Below, piece after piece: positions 17,825 to 25,741 of a stretch of DNA of 64,000 nucleotides. Origin of the DNA: Janthinobacterium sp. 64. GTDB taxonomy: Bacteria > Pseudomonadota > Gammaproteobacteria > Burkholderiales > Burkholderiaceae_D. The DNA lies in the NCBI RefSeq assembly GCF_002813325.1, contig NZ_PHUG01000001.1:806001-870000 (forward strand), read 5' to 3'. The position numbers and the translations under genes are program-made. The notes below the pieces were generated by a model that saw only the letters and a program-made list of their open reading frames with translations, was not told the DNA's origin and searched no databases. Each line of letters begins with the position of its first letter. Position 1 is the stretch's first letter.

Positions 17825-18409
17825 ATGACCGAACTCCTGCCCCTGATGAGCTATTGCTTTGTGATGTCCGCCACGCCCGGGCCGAACAACGTCATGCTGG
17901 CCACCACCGGCGCCAATTTCGGCTATCGTGGTGCGCTGCCGGTGATCCTTGGCATCCAGGCCGGCATTTTTGTGCAGACCATGCTCATGTGCGTGGGGCT
18001 GGGCAGCGTGTTCGTCGCGTACCCACTGGCACAGCAGGTACTGCGCATCGCGGGCGCGCTGTACCTGATGTTTTTGGCCTGGAAGCTGGCCGGCGCCTCG
18101 GTGGCGGGAAGCAGCGCACCGAAGGCCGTGTCGTTTGCGCAGGCGGCGCTGTTTCAGGCGCTGAACCCGAAGAGCTGGCTCAAGGCGATCACCATGGCGT
18201 CCGTCTTCATGCCTGCGCACAGCAACATGCTCGCCAGCGCGCTGCTGGTGTCCGTGACCGGCACCGTGGTGGGCATGCCGTGCAACGCCATGTGGGCGCT
18301 GTTCGGAGTCTCGATCCGCACCGTGCTGAAAGCGCCCCGCAACCAGCGCATCTTCAATCTGGTGATGGGTGGCATCCTGCTGGTCCTCGCCGTGATGTTT
18401 TTACGTTAA
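17825..18409 (+). CDS. LysE/RhtB-family amino-acid exporter
   Basis: 194 aa inner-membrane exporter with about six helices. The hallmark N-terminal motif ATPGPNNVMLATTGANFGYR is present, and FQALNPKSWLKAI matches the family's helix-3/4 signature (F-x-x-x-L-x-N-P-K). The start at 17825 is the only ATG fitting the family; a TTG at 17816 was discounted. The MocR regulator gene begins 9 bp after the stop, so the pair is an operon. The substrate (a neutral or basic amino acid or a toxic analogue) is unknown. Confidence 0.92.
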   Translation: MTELLPLMSYCFVMSATPGPNNVMLATTGANFGYRGALPVILGIQAGIFVQTMLMCVGLGSVFVAYPLAQQVLRIAGALYLMFLAWKLAGASVAGSSAPKAVSFAQAALFQALNPKSWLKAITMASVFMPAHSNMLASALLVSVTGTVVGMPCNAMWALFGVSIRTVLKAPRNQRIFNLVMGGILLVLAVMFLR

Positions 18410-18418
18410 ACTTCCGCC

Positions 18419-19888
18419 ATGTTCGCCATCGACCGCTCCTCCCCCATCGCCCTGTTCAAGCAGATCGAGGCCGCATTGCGCCAGCAGATCGCGCAGCGCG
18501 TCCTGCCTGGCGGGACCAGGCTGCCGTCGATCCGCCAGCTCGCCACGCAGCTCGCGGTCAGCACCAACACCGTGGTGGTGGCATATGACAGGCTGGTGGC
18601 CGCCGGCGTCATCGATACGCACGGTACGACAGGCTTCTTCGTCTGCGCGCCAATGGACGCCAGCCGCACCATTCCCGACGAGGTGGCGCTGGAGGCGGGC
18701 CAGGAGCAGGAGCCGGTCTGGCTGAGCCAGCAAGTGAACGACCAGCGGCCGGGCGTGCTGCTGGCCAGCAGCGGCGCCCTGCCGCCCACCTGGCTGCAGG
18801 ACGCGCTGCCGGCGGCGGCCGTGCAACGTGGTCTGGCGCGCAGCGCGGCCGGCATGGCCTCGCGCTGTCCGCCGCAAGGGCTGGCCGAACTGCGCGAGCA
18901 GATCGCGCTGCTGTTGCGCGGCATCGGCATCGCTGCGGACGCCAGCCACATCCTCACCACGTTCGGCGGCACCCATGCCATCGATCTGATTTGCCGCACC
19001 TTCCTGCAGCCCGGCGATACGGTGCTGGTGGAAGACCCCGGATACTTCCTGATGTTCGGCCGGCTGCGCCAGGACGGCGTGCGACTGGTGCCCATCCAGC
19101 GCCGCCCCGATGGCCTCGACCTGGACCAGCTGGAAGCGGCCTGCCGCGTGCACCGTCCGCGCCTGCTGTTCATGCAGACGGCGTTGCACAATCCCACCGG
19201 GTGGAGCAGCAGCGCCGCCAACCTGCACAAGGTGCTGATCATGGCGCAGCAGTATGGCTTCCTGATCGCCGAAGACGACGTGCACGGCCACTTCCAGCCG
19301 GGCCACAGCACGCGGCTGGCGTCGCTGTCCGGACTCGACGGCGTGATTTACTACTCCAGCCTGTGCAAGGCGCTGAGCCCGGCCCTGCGCATGGGCTACC
19401 TGGCCGCGGCGCCCGCCCTGCTCAAGCCGCTGATGCGCACCAAGATCCACTCCATCATGACCTTGCCTGCGCTGAACGAATACGTCTTGCTGGAAGTGCT
19501 CAAGGCCGGCAACCTGCGCAAGCACCTGGAGCGGCTGCAACGCAAGATCATGGTGGCGCGCAACGCCAGTACGCGGCAATTGAGCGCGGCCGGCGTACTG
19601 TTCGAGCAGCCCGGCGACGCCGGCATTTTCTTGTGGGGCAGCATGCCCGAAGGGCTGGACGTGGACTTGCTGGTGCAGGACGCCTACCGCAACAAGATCC
19701 TGCTGATGCGCGGCGCCGCGTTCTCGGCCAACGACACGCCCGACCAGCACATCCGCTTCAACGTCGCCTTCAGCCAGCATCCGCGCGTGAGCGCCTACCT
19801 TGAAGAACGCCTGCACGCGCTGGCTGGCGCGCGCTCCAGCCTGGCACGCGCCAGCGCCGCCGCCGGCATCGCGCGCAAGGATGCGTAA
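18419..19888 (+). CDS. MocR/PdxR-family GntR-aminotransferase regulator
   Basis: 489 aa. Residues 1-75 are a GntR winged helix (ALFKQIEAALRQQIAQ, GTRLPSIRQLATQLAVSTNT). From about 115 onward it is a fold-type I aminotransferase domain with NPTG, AEDDVHGHF and the PLP-lysine segment YYSSLCKALSPALRMGY. Such proteins bind PLP and act as regulators, not catalysts. It lies in the same orientation as, and 9 bp behind, the LysE exporter, whereas these pairs are often divergent; the interleaved dyads at 17701-17750 are its probable operator. Its stop overlaps the start of the next small gene. Confidence 0.92.
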   Translation: MFAIDRSSPIALFKQIEAALRQQIAQRVLPGGTRLPSIRQLATQLAVSTNTVVVAYDRLVAAGVIDTHGTTGFFVCAPMDASRTIPDEVALEAGQEQEPVWLSQQVNDQRPGVLLASSGALPPTWLQDALPAAAVQRGLARSAAGMASRCPPQGLAELREQIALLLRGIGIAADASHILTTFGGTHAIDLICRTFLQPGDTVLVEDPGYFLMFGRLRQDGVRLVPIQRRPDGLDLDQLEAACRVHRPRLLFMQTALHNPTGWSSSAANLHKVLIMAQQYGFLIAEDDVHGHFQPGHSTRLASLSGLDGVIYYSSLCKALSPALRMGYLAAAPALLKPLMRTKIHSIMTLPALNEYVLLEVLKAGNLRKHLERLQRKIMVARNASTRQLSAAGVLFEQPGDAGIFLWGSMPEGLDVDLLVQDAYRNKILLMRGAAFSANDTPDQHIRFNVAFSQHPRVSAYLEERLHALAGARSSLARASAAAGIARKDA

Positions 19889-20171
19889 AAGGATCGCTAT
19901 CCTCGGCTTCCTGGCCGGCATCGCCTTCGATATGCTGCCTCATGCGTTTGAGGTCGTTGCAAAGACCAACGTTTGTCGCGAATCATGCTCCAGCTTGCTG
20001 AAAGTCGTATCCGTCATCATCTATGCGGCCATGCCGATAATATGGGGCGGGCTCTTGGGCATAGTGATAGCAAAACCTCACGCAACACGCATATTGCTCA
20101 CCAGTGCGCTATGTTCCCTGCTTGCCATGGCAGTATTGACCTGCTTGCTCTACAAGCAGCAACACCCATGA
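19881..20171 (+). CDS. Small membrane protein (96 aa)
   Basis: Start ATG 19881 overlaps the MocR stop (TAA 19886-19888), indicating coupling. It has about three hydrophobic segments (KRIAILGFLAGIAFDML, VVSVIIYAAMPIIWGGLLGIVIA split at PII, and ILLTSALCSLLAMAVLTCLL), with two cysteines in the first loop (NVCRESCSS). Not recognised. Less GC-rich than the MocR gene. The order of small membrane proteins here and at 20203 suggests they form a unit. Confidence 0.55.
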   Translation: MRKRIAILGFLAGIAFDMLPHAFEVVAKTNVCRESCSSLLKVVSVIIYAAMPIIWGGLLGIVIAKPHATRILLTSALCSLLAMAVLTCLLYKQQHP

Positions 20172-20202
20172 TTTTCAATCTTCTCACAACATGGGAGGTC
20201 GA

Positions 20203-20535
20203 GTGAAACGTATTGGCTTGTCGGTCGGGTTTCTCATTGTTGGATTGCTGACAACCTGGGCTGCAATGTTCGCCGGCAGTCACATACCGTTCAGCTTTCG
20301 TATCCAGCTGCCACACAACGACTCCAGTGCTTGCTACGAAATAGGGCCGTGTTCGGTACCCTGGTGGGTCACTGCCGCGCTTGTCGCCTATCTTCTTGGG
20401 CCATCCTTCATTTTTATGGTGACGGGATGGCTAAGCGCACGTCCCGGCGTTAGCACATCTACAAAACTGAGCAGACTCTTGATGCTGTCAGTCCCTACCG
20501 CTCTACTGTATTTGCTAGGGTATGTCATCAGTTGA
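20203..20535 (+). CDS. Small membrane protein (110 aa), GTG start
   Basis: GTG at 20203 is preferred because GGGAGG (20194-20199) sits 3 nt before it; an ATG at 20191 overlaps that site. Predicted helices: KRIGLSVGFLIVGLLTTWAA, WWVTAALVAYLLGPSFIFMV and LMLSVPTALLYLLGYV. An extracytoplasmic loop contains two cysteines (SACYEIGPCSV). Not recognised; AT-richer than average. It lies 31 bp after the previous small membrane-protein gene and just before the convergent recombinase gene, so it may belong to an inserted segment. Confidence 0.55.
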   Translation: MKRIGLSVGFLIVGLLTTWAAMFAGSHIPFSFRIQLPHNDSSACYEIGPCSVPWWVTAALVAYLLGPSFIFMVTGWLSARPGVSTSTKLSRLLMLSVPTALLYLLGYVIS

Positions 20536-20600
20536 ATGGTCAACGCAAGCCACTGTTCAAATCGTTGTTGGCGATCCGCCGCAAGTTGCTGTCGGGCGCC

Positions 20601-21629
20601 TCAGCCAGCCGGCTTCTTCTTCGCCTTCAATAAACTGCCGGCCGCATTTTCTTCAAAACGCCCCGCCTCTTCTATATAGCCATGCACGGTGCCGTCGTGG
20701 CGCCAGCCACCCTGGCGCTTGATGGCCTGGAAATCGGCGCCGGCCCGGTGCGCACTGGTGGCCATGCCGCGGCGCAGGCTGTGGCTCGATAGTTCCGGCA
20801 CGTAATCAAGCGCCGCCAGCCGGGCGCAGCTTGCCAGGATGGTGTTGATGCTGCTGGCGTGCAATCCCTTCGCTCCCACATGGCCCCACTGATTCACTGT
20901 GCGCAAGAGCGGCCCGCTGGCAATGTCCGCCACGCCCAGCCACGCGCGCAAGGCCGTGGCCGGGCAGCAGACGCCGTCGCCGAACGGGATCGCCTTGACG
21001 ATGCCCTCCCCCAGTTGGTCCGTTTTCGAGCGGGGCAAGGTGATCACCATGCCTTGCGGCTCCCAGCTCACGTCTTCCAGTGTCAATCCCGCCAGTTCGC
21101 TGCGGCGGAAACCGCCAAAAAATCCCAGTTGCAGCAAGGCGCTGTCGCGCAGGGCCTTGACGCTGCCCAGCGCGGCCAGCCTGGCGACGATCAGCTCCAG
21201 GTCTTCCAATGGCAGGGCCTTGGCCTTCTTCTTTGGCTTGCCGTGCAAGCGGGCGATGCCGGCCAGCGTCTTGCGCACGGTGGGCGTGGACGCCGGGTCG
21301 GCAAAGCCCTGGTAGACATGCCATTGCGACAGCGCCGTCAGGCGCAGGGCCAGGGTGCGCGCGTTCAGGCTGTCCGCGTAGGCCATCAGGTAACGGATGA
21401 CGGTCGACTCATCGGCAGGCAGCGCCCCGCCCCAGGCCTGGAAGTGGCGGATGGCGGAACGGTAGGTGCGGCGCGTGTTGTCCGATGTGGCGGCGGCGAG
21501 AAATGCCTGGTGGCGCGCGGCCAGTTCGGCATCGATCAGGGCGCCGCGTAACGGCACAGGAGCCAAGGCGGCGCTTTTCGGCACTTTTGGCACGCCAACA
21601 CGGCGTTTCGGGAGGGGCAATTCAAGCAT
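20601..21629 (-). CDS. Tyrosine-type site-specific recombinase
   Basis: 342 aa from ATG 21629 (MLELPLPKRR). N-terminal SAM-like core-binding domain (about 45-130: TRRTYRSAIRHFQAWGG) and a phage-integrase catalytic domain: first Arg in GFFGGFRRSELAGLTL, H-x-x-R box SSHSLRRGMATSAHRAG, third box GGWRHDGTVHGYIE with the catalytic Tyr in HGYI. All six catalytic positions appear present. The C-terminus ends in a lysine-rich tail (KAKKKPAG). Divergent from the kfrA-like gene. No att repeats were identified and no tRNA is adjacent, so it may be a chromosomal resolvase-like or telomere/dimer-processing recombinase instead of a prophage integrase. Confidence 0.88.
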   Translation of the reverse strand: MLELPLPKRRVGVPKVPKSAALAPVPLRGALIDAELAARHQAFLAAATSDNTRRTYRSAIRHFQAWGGALPADESTVIRYLMAYADSLNARTLALRLTALSQWHVYQGFADPASTPTVRKTLAGIARLHGKPKKKAKALPLEDLELIVARLAALGSVKALRDSALLQLGFFGGFRRSELAGLTLEDVSWEPQGMVITLPRSKTDQLGEGIVKAIPFGDGVCCPATALRAWLGVADIASGPLLRTVNQWGHVGAKGLHASSINTILASCARLAALDYVPELSSHSLRRGMATSAHRAGADFQAIKRQGGWRHDGTVHGYIEEAGRFEENAAGSLLKAKKKPAG

Positions 21630-21697
21630 GGCGGTGGCGAAATCGCGGTTTTGTACTGGGAGACACACAGAATACCATGCCAAACACCCCCATAACA

Positions 21698-21789
21698 CGC
21701 GATAAGCGATCTTATCGCGACTTATATTTTAAAGAATCATTGAAATTTATATCGTAATATTATGCGATATTACGTATCATGTAATACGT
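21698..21789. promoter_or_regulatory. AT-rich dyad array between recombinase and kfrA-like genes
   Basis: Within 187 bp of strikingly AT-rich DNA lie three perfect dyads: CGCGATAAG/CTTATCGCG (21698-21706, 21711-21719, 4-bp centre), CGTAATAT/ATATTACG (21753-21760, 21767-21774) and ACGTAT/ATACGT (21772-21777, 21784-21789). The last two share bases. This resembles the operator of self-regulated KfrA proteins on plasmids and would control both divergent genes. Confidence 0.6.
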
Positions 21790-21816
21790 TACTAAATTTC
21801 GCTCATAGGTGGTTTC

Positions 21817-22869
21817 ATGGCCCGCACTGGTATTCTGTACTCTGATGTTATGAAAGCAGCCCACATCGTTGCGGCCGATGGACGCAATCCCACGGTCGAC
21901 AGCGTGCGCGAAGCGCTGGGCAGCACGGGCAGCAAGAGCACCATCGCTCCTCTGTTAAAACGCTGGAAGGAAGAATTCCAGGGCGCGGGTGCCGTGAAAA
22001 CGGAGTCCGGCTTGCCGGCCGAGCTGATGGAAGCGATGCGTGGCGTCTATGAAAAACAGCAGCGCGACGTGGCGCAGCAGCTGGAAACGGGCATGCAGCA
22101 GAATCGCGCCGAACGCGATGCGGCGCTGGACAAGCTGAAAAAGACGGAAAACGAACGACTGAAACTGACGGAGGCGCGCGCCGCCCTCACCCAGGAATTG
22201 CGCGCCACCCAGCATGCGCTGGCGCAACTGAAGGAAGAACATCATTTTCGCGCCGTCACCCTGGCCACCTTGCACAGCGACAACGCGGGCCTGACGCAGC
22301 GCCTGGCCGACCGGGGCGAGGACATCGCCGCGCTGAACCGCCAGCTGGCGCAGGTGCGCTCGCAGTTCGACCATTACCAGGAAGCGGCAGCCACGCAGCG
22401 CAGCGAGGAACGCGCGCAGGCGCAGCAACGGATCAGCCGGCTGGAACAGGACAACGCCCAGCTGCAGCAGCGCTTGCAAGGCCAGCAAGCGACTTTGGTG
22501 CAGCAAGACATGCGCCTGGCGCAGCTGCAGGCGGAGCAAACACGCTTATCCAGCGAAGCGGCCGCCGACCGCGACGCGCTGGCCACCGTGCGCCCCGAGC
22601 GCGACCAGTTCGAATTTCAGTATCTGCAGGCGGCCGCGTCGGCCGACGCCTTGCTGGCCAAGCTCGATACGGCCCTGCTGGCGCTGAACGACGCCAAGGT
22701 GGCGCTGGCCGCGCAAGACCGCCAGCTCGACATGCTGGCGGGACATGGGCAACTAACGCAGCAGAAAATGGACGCTTTGGCGCAGGAGCGCGACGGCTTG
22801 CTGCGCGATAATGCCGGCATGGCGGCGCGCATGGCGCTGCTTTCGGATGGCAAGGAGACGCGCGCGTAG
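21817..22869 (+). CDS. KfrA-like DNA-binding coiled-coil protein
   Basis: 350 aa. Residues 1-115 match the KfrA N-terminal DNA-binding domain (GILYSDVMKAAHIVAADGRN, PTVDSVREALGSTGSKSTIA, PLLKRWKEEF). Most of the remaining 235 residues are a charged, Gln/Ala-rich coiled coil (AQLKEEHHF, ISRLEQDNAQLQQRLQGQQA). KfrA is known from broad-host-range plasmids as an autorepressor with a long coiled coil that aids partition or structure. Here it is paired divergently with a tyrosine recombinase in a chromosomal setting. Whether it acts in element maintenance or nucleoid organisation is unknown. Confidence 0.88.
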   Translation: MARTGILYSDVMKAAHIVAADGRNPTVDSVREALGSTGSKSTIAPLLKRWKEEFQGAGAVKTESGLPAELMEAMRGVYEKQQRDVAQQLETGMQQNRAERDAALDKLKKTENERLKLTEARAALTQELRATQHALAQLKEEHHFRAVTLATLHSDNAGLTQRLADRGEDIAALNRQLAQVRSQFDHYQEAAATQRSEERAQAQQRISRLEQDNAQLQQRLQGQQATLVQQDMRLAQLQAEQTRLSSEAAADRDALATVRPERDQFEFQYLQAAASADALLAKLDTALLALNDAKVALAAQDRQLDMLAGHGQLTQQKMDALAQERDGLLRDNAGMAARMALLSDGKETRA

Positions 22870-22908
22870 CGCAATGGCTGCCTTGCACGCCTCGCTGAAT
22901 CTGGCGCT

Positions 22909-23355
22909 TTACTGCCGGTAGCGCACCCGTAGCCACGCGCCGATGGCGTCCACGCCGCTGTCTGCCGCATCTTCGACCCAGCCCGCGCGCGCATAAAAGC
23001 GCCGCGCGCCCGTATTGCTCAGCTGCGTTTTCAAGCTCAGACGGGTACCGAAGCGCGCCACGACGGCCGCCAGCAGTTGCCCGCCGATGCCCGAGCCGCT
23101 GTGTGCCGGGTGCACATACAGATGGTGCAGGAAATAGTCGGGGGCATCGCCCGTGTACACGGCGGCAAAGCCGGTGACGATGCCGCCGCGTTCGGCAACA
23201 AGGATGGCTTCACCCTGCGTCGCGGCCGTAAAAGTAGCGCTGCCGGCGACAGGGCCGAAGGCGTCGCGCCCGGCCAGGGCCAGGATGGCGGTGCAGGGCT
23301 GCGTGTCCGCGCTGGCGAAAGGACGAATCAGGCACATGGCTGGCGCGTTATCCAT
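22909..23355 (-). CDS. GNAT-family N-acetyltransferase
   Basis: 148 aa. Acetyl-CoA-binding motif LYVHPAHSGSGIGGQLL (H-x-x-G-x-G-I-G version) preceded by GFAAVYTGDAPDYFLHHL and followed by LKTQLSNTGARRFYARAGW. Substrate unknown. Last gene of a three-gene leftward operon: it starts 3 bp after the stop of the preceding gene (23359). Confidence 0.88.
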   Translation of the reverse strand: MDNAPAMCLIRPFASADTQPCTAILALAGRDAFGPVAGSATFTAATQGEAILVAERGGIVTGFAAVYTGDAPDYFLHHLYVHPAHSGSGIGGQLLAAVVARFGTRLSLKTQLSNTGARRFYARAGWVEDAADSGVDAIGAWLRVRYRQ

Positions 23356-23358
23356 TGC

Positions 23359-23910
23359 TTACAGGCGGCGGTTCAGCACGCTGTCGATATCATGGGTTTT
23401 CAGTTCCAGCTGTACTGCGCCGTCTTGCAGCCAGCAGGCGTCGGCTCCCTGTCGCAGCGCATCCATGTCAAGCGCGCCCAGGCTGGGCGCGATGGCACCG
23501 GCAAGCAAGGCCGCAGCGTCATCCCATTCCCTATAAAACAGTTTCAGATACCAGCCATCGTCGTGGGCAAAGGCGAGGAAGCGGCTCCCCAAGGCGGGCA
23601 GCGGGGTCAGCGCGCCATGGTGGCCGAGCAGCGCGGCCACCTCCGCATCGCCGGCGGCCGGCGGCGCGCCCCGATAATCGGCCCAGGCATGGCTGCCCCA
23701 GGCATGGATATCCTCGTGCGCCAGGGCAGGCAGCTGTTGCCGCATCAAGGTCTGCCAGGCGGCAGGCTTTTTGAGCGTCCCGGCACTGCCCTTGCGCAGC
23801 ACGATGCCGTCCGCCTTGCCGAGGGCAGCAATACAATCCTTGAATTCGATGCCGGAAGCGACCAGCATGCGCTCGGCCGGGTCATGCCAGATATACAGAT
23901 AATGTCTCAA
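23359..23910 (-). CDS. Hypothetical protein (183 aa)
   Basis: Not recognised. Soluble, tryptophan- and histidine-rich (WHDPAERML, HEDIHAWGSHAW, DDGWYLKLFYREWDDAAALL), no export signal. Its start overlaps the stop of the upstream secreted-protein gene by 4 bp (ATGA), and it is 3 bp from the GNAT gene downstream, so the three are surely one transcript. The pattern of a short N-terminal strand MRHYLYIWHD followed by a mixed alpha/beta body would suit a small regulatory or immunity-type protein, but no family is assignable. Confidence 0.65.
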   Translation of the reverse strand: MRHYLYIWHDPAERMLVASGIEFKDCIAALGKADGIVLRKGSAGTLKKPAAWQTLMRQQLPALAHEDIHAWGSHAWADYRGAPPAAGDAEVAALLGHHGALTPLPALGSRFLAFAHDDGWYLKLFYREWDDAAALLAGAIAPSLGALDMDALRQGADACWLQDGAVQLELKTHDIDSVLNRRL

Positions 23911-24563
23911 GTAGTGGTACGTTTTGGTGTCGGCGACGTGTTCAGGGACACGGCGGGGGGCGCTGGGTTGGCCATGCAGGTGACCAGCGCGGCAAGGAAC
24001 TGGTCGCGCAAGGCCTGGTACTGGGCATCAGTCGCGAATTCCCGTTTGTCTGCCGGCTGATTGAGCAGGTAGGCGGTGGCGACCGTCCCGCTGGCGGCAT
24101 GCAGCAAGGTGTATAGACTGATTACGCCGGACGATTGCGTGATATAGGGGTTGTTCAACGCTAGCACTTCCACGCCCTGGCGCGTGTCCGTCTCCAGCGG
24201 CACCAGCTGGGGCGGCTTGCTGTTGGCCGACATCTGCTGCATCTGCGCCACGATGGTCTCGCGGTCGGCGGCAAACCGGCCGTCGGCGCTGCGTTCGATT
24301 TTCAGATTCACAAAGGGCAAGCTGCCCTTGTGGAACAACATCAGCCGATAGCCGTCGGCCACCGATACCCGGCCTTCTCCCGTCGCCAGCTTGACGCTGC
24401 GCGTCGTCACCTGCGCAGGCAAGCGGTCTTGCTGCCGGAACTGGAACTCGCTGCGGTTGATGCATTGCGCCAAGGGCCCCAAAGGATCGGCCGTACGGTC
24501 TTGCGCCTGGACGCCCAGTGCGGCGAGCAGTGCGGGGATGGCAAGCAAATGGCGGTGCTTCAT
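23907..24563 (-). CDS. Secreted protein of unknown function (218 aa)
   Basis: ATG 24563 gives the signal peptide MKHRHLLAIPALLAALGVQA; a TTG four codons upstream is less likely. The mature protein has one cysteine near each end (QCINRSEFQF and TCMANPAPP) and a central RLMLFHKGSLPFVNLKIERS segment. The C-terminus is Pro/Thr-rich and tapers off. No family recognised. First gene of the operon that continues with the 183-aa protein and the GNAT protein. Divergent from the VirK/YbjX-like gene, with inverted repeats in the 188-bp spacer (for example GCCATCC and GGATGGC, 24636-24656 area). Confidence 0.65.
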   Translation of the reverse strand: MKHRHLLAIPALLAALGVQAQDRTADPLGPLAQCINRSEFQFRQQDRLPAQVTTRSVKLATGEGRVSVADGYRLMLFHKGSLPFVNLKIERSADGRFAADRETIVAQMQQMSANSKPPQLVPLETDTRQGVEVLALNNPYITQSSGVISLYTLLHAASGTVATAYLLNQPADKREFATDAQYQALRDQFLAALVTCMANPAPPAVSLNTSPTPKRTTT

Positions 24564-24751
24564 GGGAGATACCAATCATCGAGTCAAGGTGCGGCGAGCA
24601 TAACCGTCAGTATTACCAGAAGGCAAATGTTTAGTTGCCATCCTCTAAATGCCATGGGGATGGCGTCTTAAGATGAAATTCACCTTGCCTGCGTAGCATT
24701 CAGCTTGGCAAGGCTCTCATTGTGCAGCGCCTGCCCTTTTCCGGCAGAACC

Positions 24752-25705
24752 ATGAATGACATCGCTTTAAGCTTGCGCCACGGCGCCGCCGTGCCAACAC
24801 CTCCCGCCAGCGGCCACCGCCTGAAAGCGGCGCTGGGCGCCCTGTTCTTTCCCCGCCAGCGCACGCGCTGGCAAGCCTTCCTGTGCAGCATGCCCGGCCT
24901 GAATTCGCTGGCGCAGCTGCATCCCTGCCTGCGCTTCAAGATTTACCGGCCGTACGCCTCGCGCCAGCTCGGTTGCGCGGATCGCCTGGCCTTGCTGGAA
25001 GGGCATTACCGCTTCCTGTGGCAAGCGGGCGCGCGTGCGCTGGTCGAGCGGGCCGCGCGCGAACCCGTGGTGCTGGCCGCGTTCGACGGCAAGGATGGGG
25101 TGCTGTACCGTTTGCAGCTGACGGCCATCCACGACAGCTACCGCGAAGGCGAACTGTGCCTGCGCCTGACGCGCGACGGCCAGCCCCTGTATCTGGCCAG
25201 TTTTTTGTTCCTGCCGCGCGCCGATGGCGTCTCCTTGCAGCTGGGCGCGCTACAAGGCTTGCGCTCGGAGGCGGGCAAGCTGGCCGTCAAGGAAGCCACG
25301 CGGGCGCTGCACGGCTGCCGTCCGAAAAACCTGATGGTGGCGGCCCTGCGCGATTTCGGCGATTTTTTTGCCTGCACTAACCTGTTTCTGGTCTGCAATG
25401 ACAACCGCATCGCCCTGAATGCGAGCAGGCGTCGCCATATCGCCGCCGACTACGACCATGTGTGGCAGGAATTGCACGCCCTGCGCATGCGCGACGGTAA
25501 CTATCACTTGCCCTGCGCGGCTTACCGCGTGCCGGATCTGGCCGGCGTGCCATCGAAGAAACGCGCCGATGCGCGCCGGCGCGGCGCATTGCTGCTCAGC
25601 ATGTCCGCCGACATGCGCGCGCAGCTGGCGCGTTTGCTGGATACGCCGGTGACAACACTGGCTGAGGTATCTTGCCAAACCAGTCAGTATTCAAGGATGC
25701 TATGA
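24752..25705 (+). CDS. VirK/YbjX family protein (DUF535)
   Basis: 317 aa. The sequence fits the DUF535/VirK-YbjX family: CLRFKIYRPYASRQLGCADR, LLEGHYRFLWQAG, EGELCLRLTRDGQPLYLASF, LGALQGLRSEAGKLAVKEAT, ALHGCRPKNLMVAALRDFG and YDHVWQELHALRMRDGNYHL. Members in enterobacteria are under envelope-stress or PhoP control and are linked to lipid-A/antimicrobial-peptide resistance; the biochemical role is not established. ATG 24752 is chosen; a GTG at 24722 is possible. Its end is followed after 36 bp by the first serine hydrolase gene. Confidence 0.88.
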   Translation: MNDIALSLRHGAAVPTPPASGHRLKAALGALFFPRQRTRWQAFLCSMPGLNSLAQLHPCLRFKIYRPYASRQLGCADRLALLEGHYRFLWQAGARALVERAAREPVVLAAFDGKDGVLYRLQLTAIHDSYREGELCLRLTRDGQPLYLASFLFLPRADGVSLQLGALQGLRSEAGKLAVKEATRALHGCRPKNLMVAALRDFGDFFACTNLFLVCNDNRIALNASRRRHIAADYDHVWQELHALRMRDGNYHLPCAAYRVPDLAGVPSKKRADARRRGALLLSMSADMRAQLARLLDTPVTTLAEVSCQTSQYSRML

Positions 25706-25741
25706 TGCTTTCTTTTCGGCAACTATCACCTGACATCATTG

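Noticed and set aside
18401..19921. 506-codon frame antisense to mocR
   Set aside because: Shadow of a strong MocR domain match; no motifs.
20601..22869. Complete prophage or integrative element around the recombinase
   Set aside because: No capsid, relaxase or replication genes and no recognisable att repeats or tRNA nearby.
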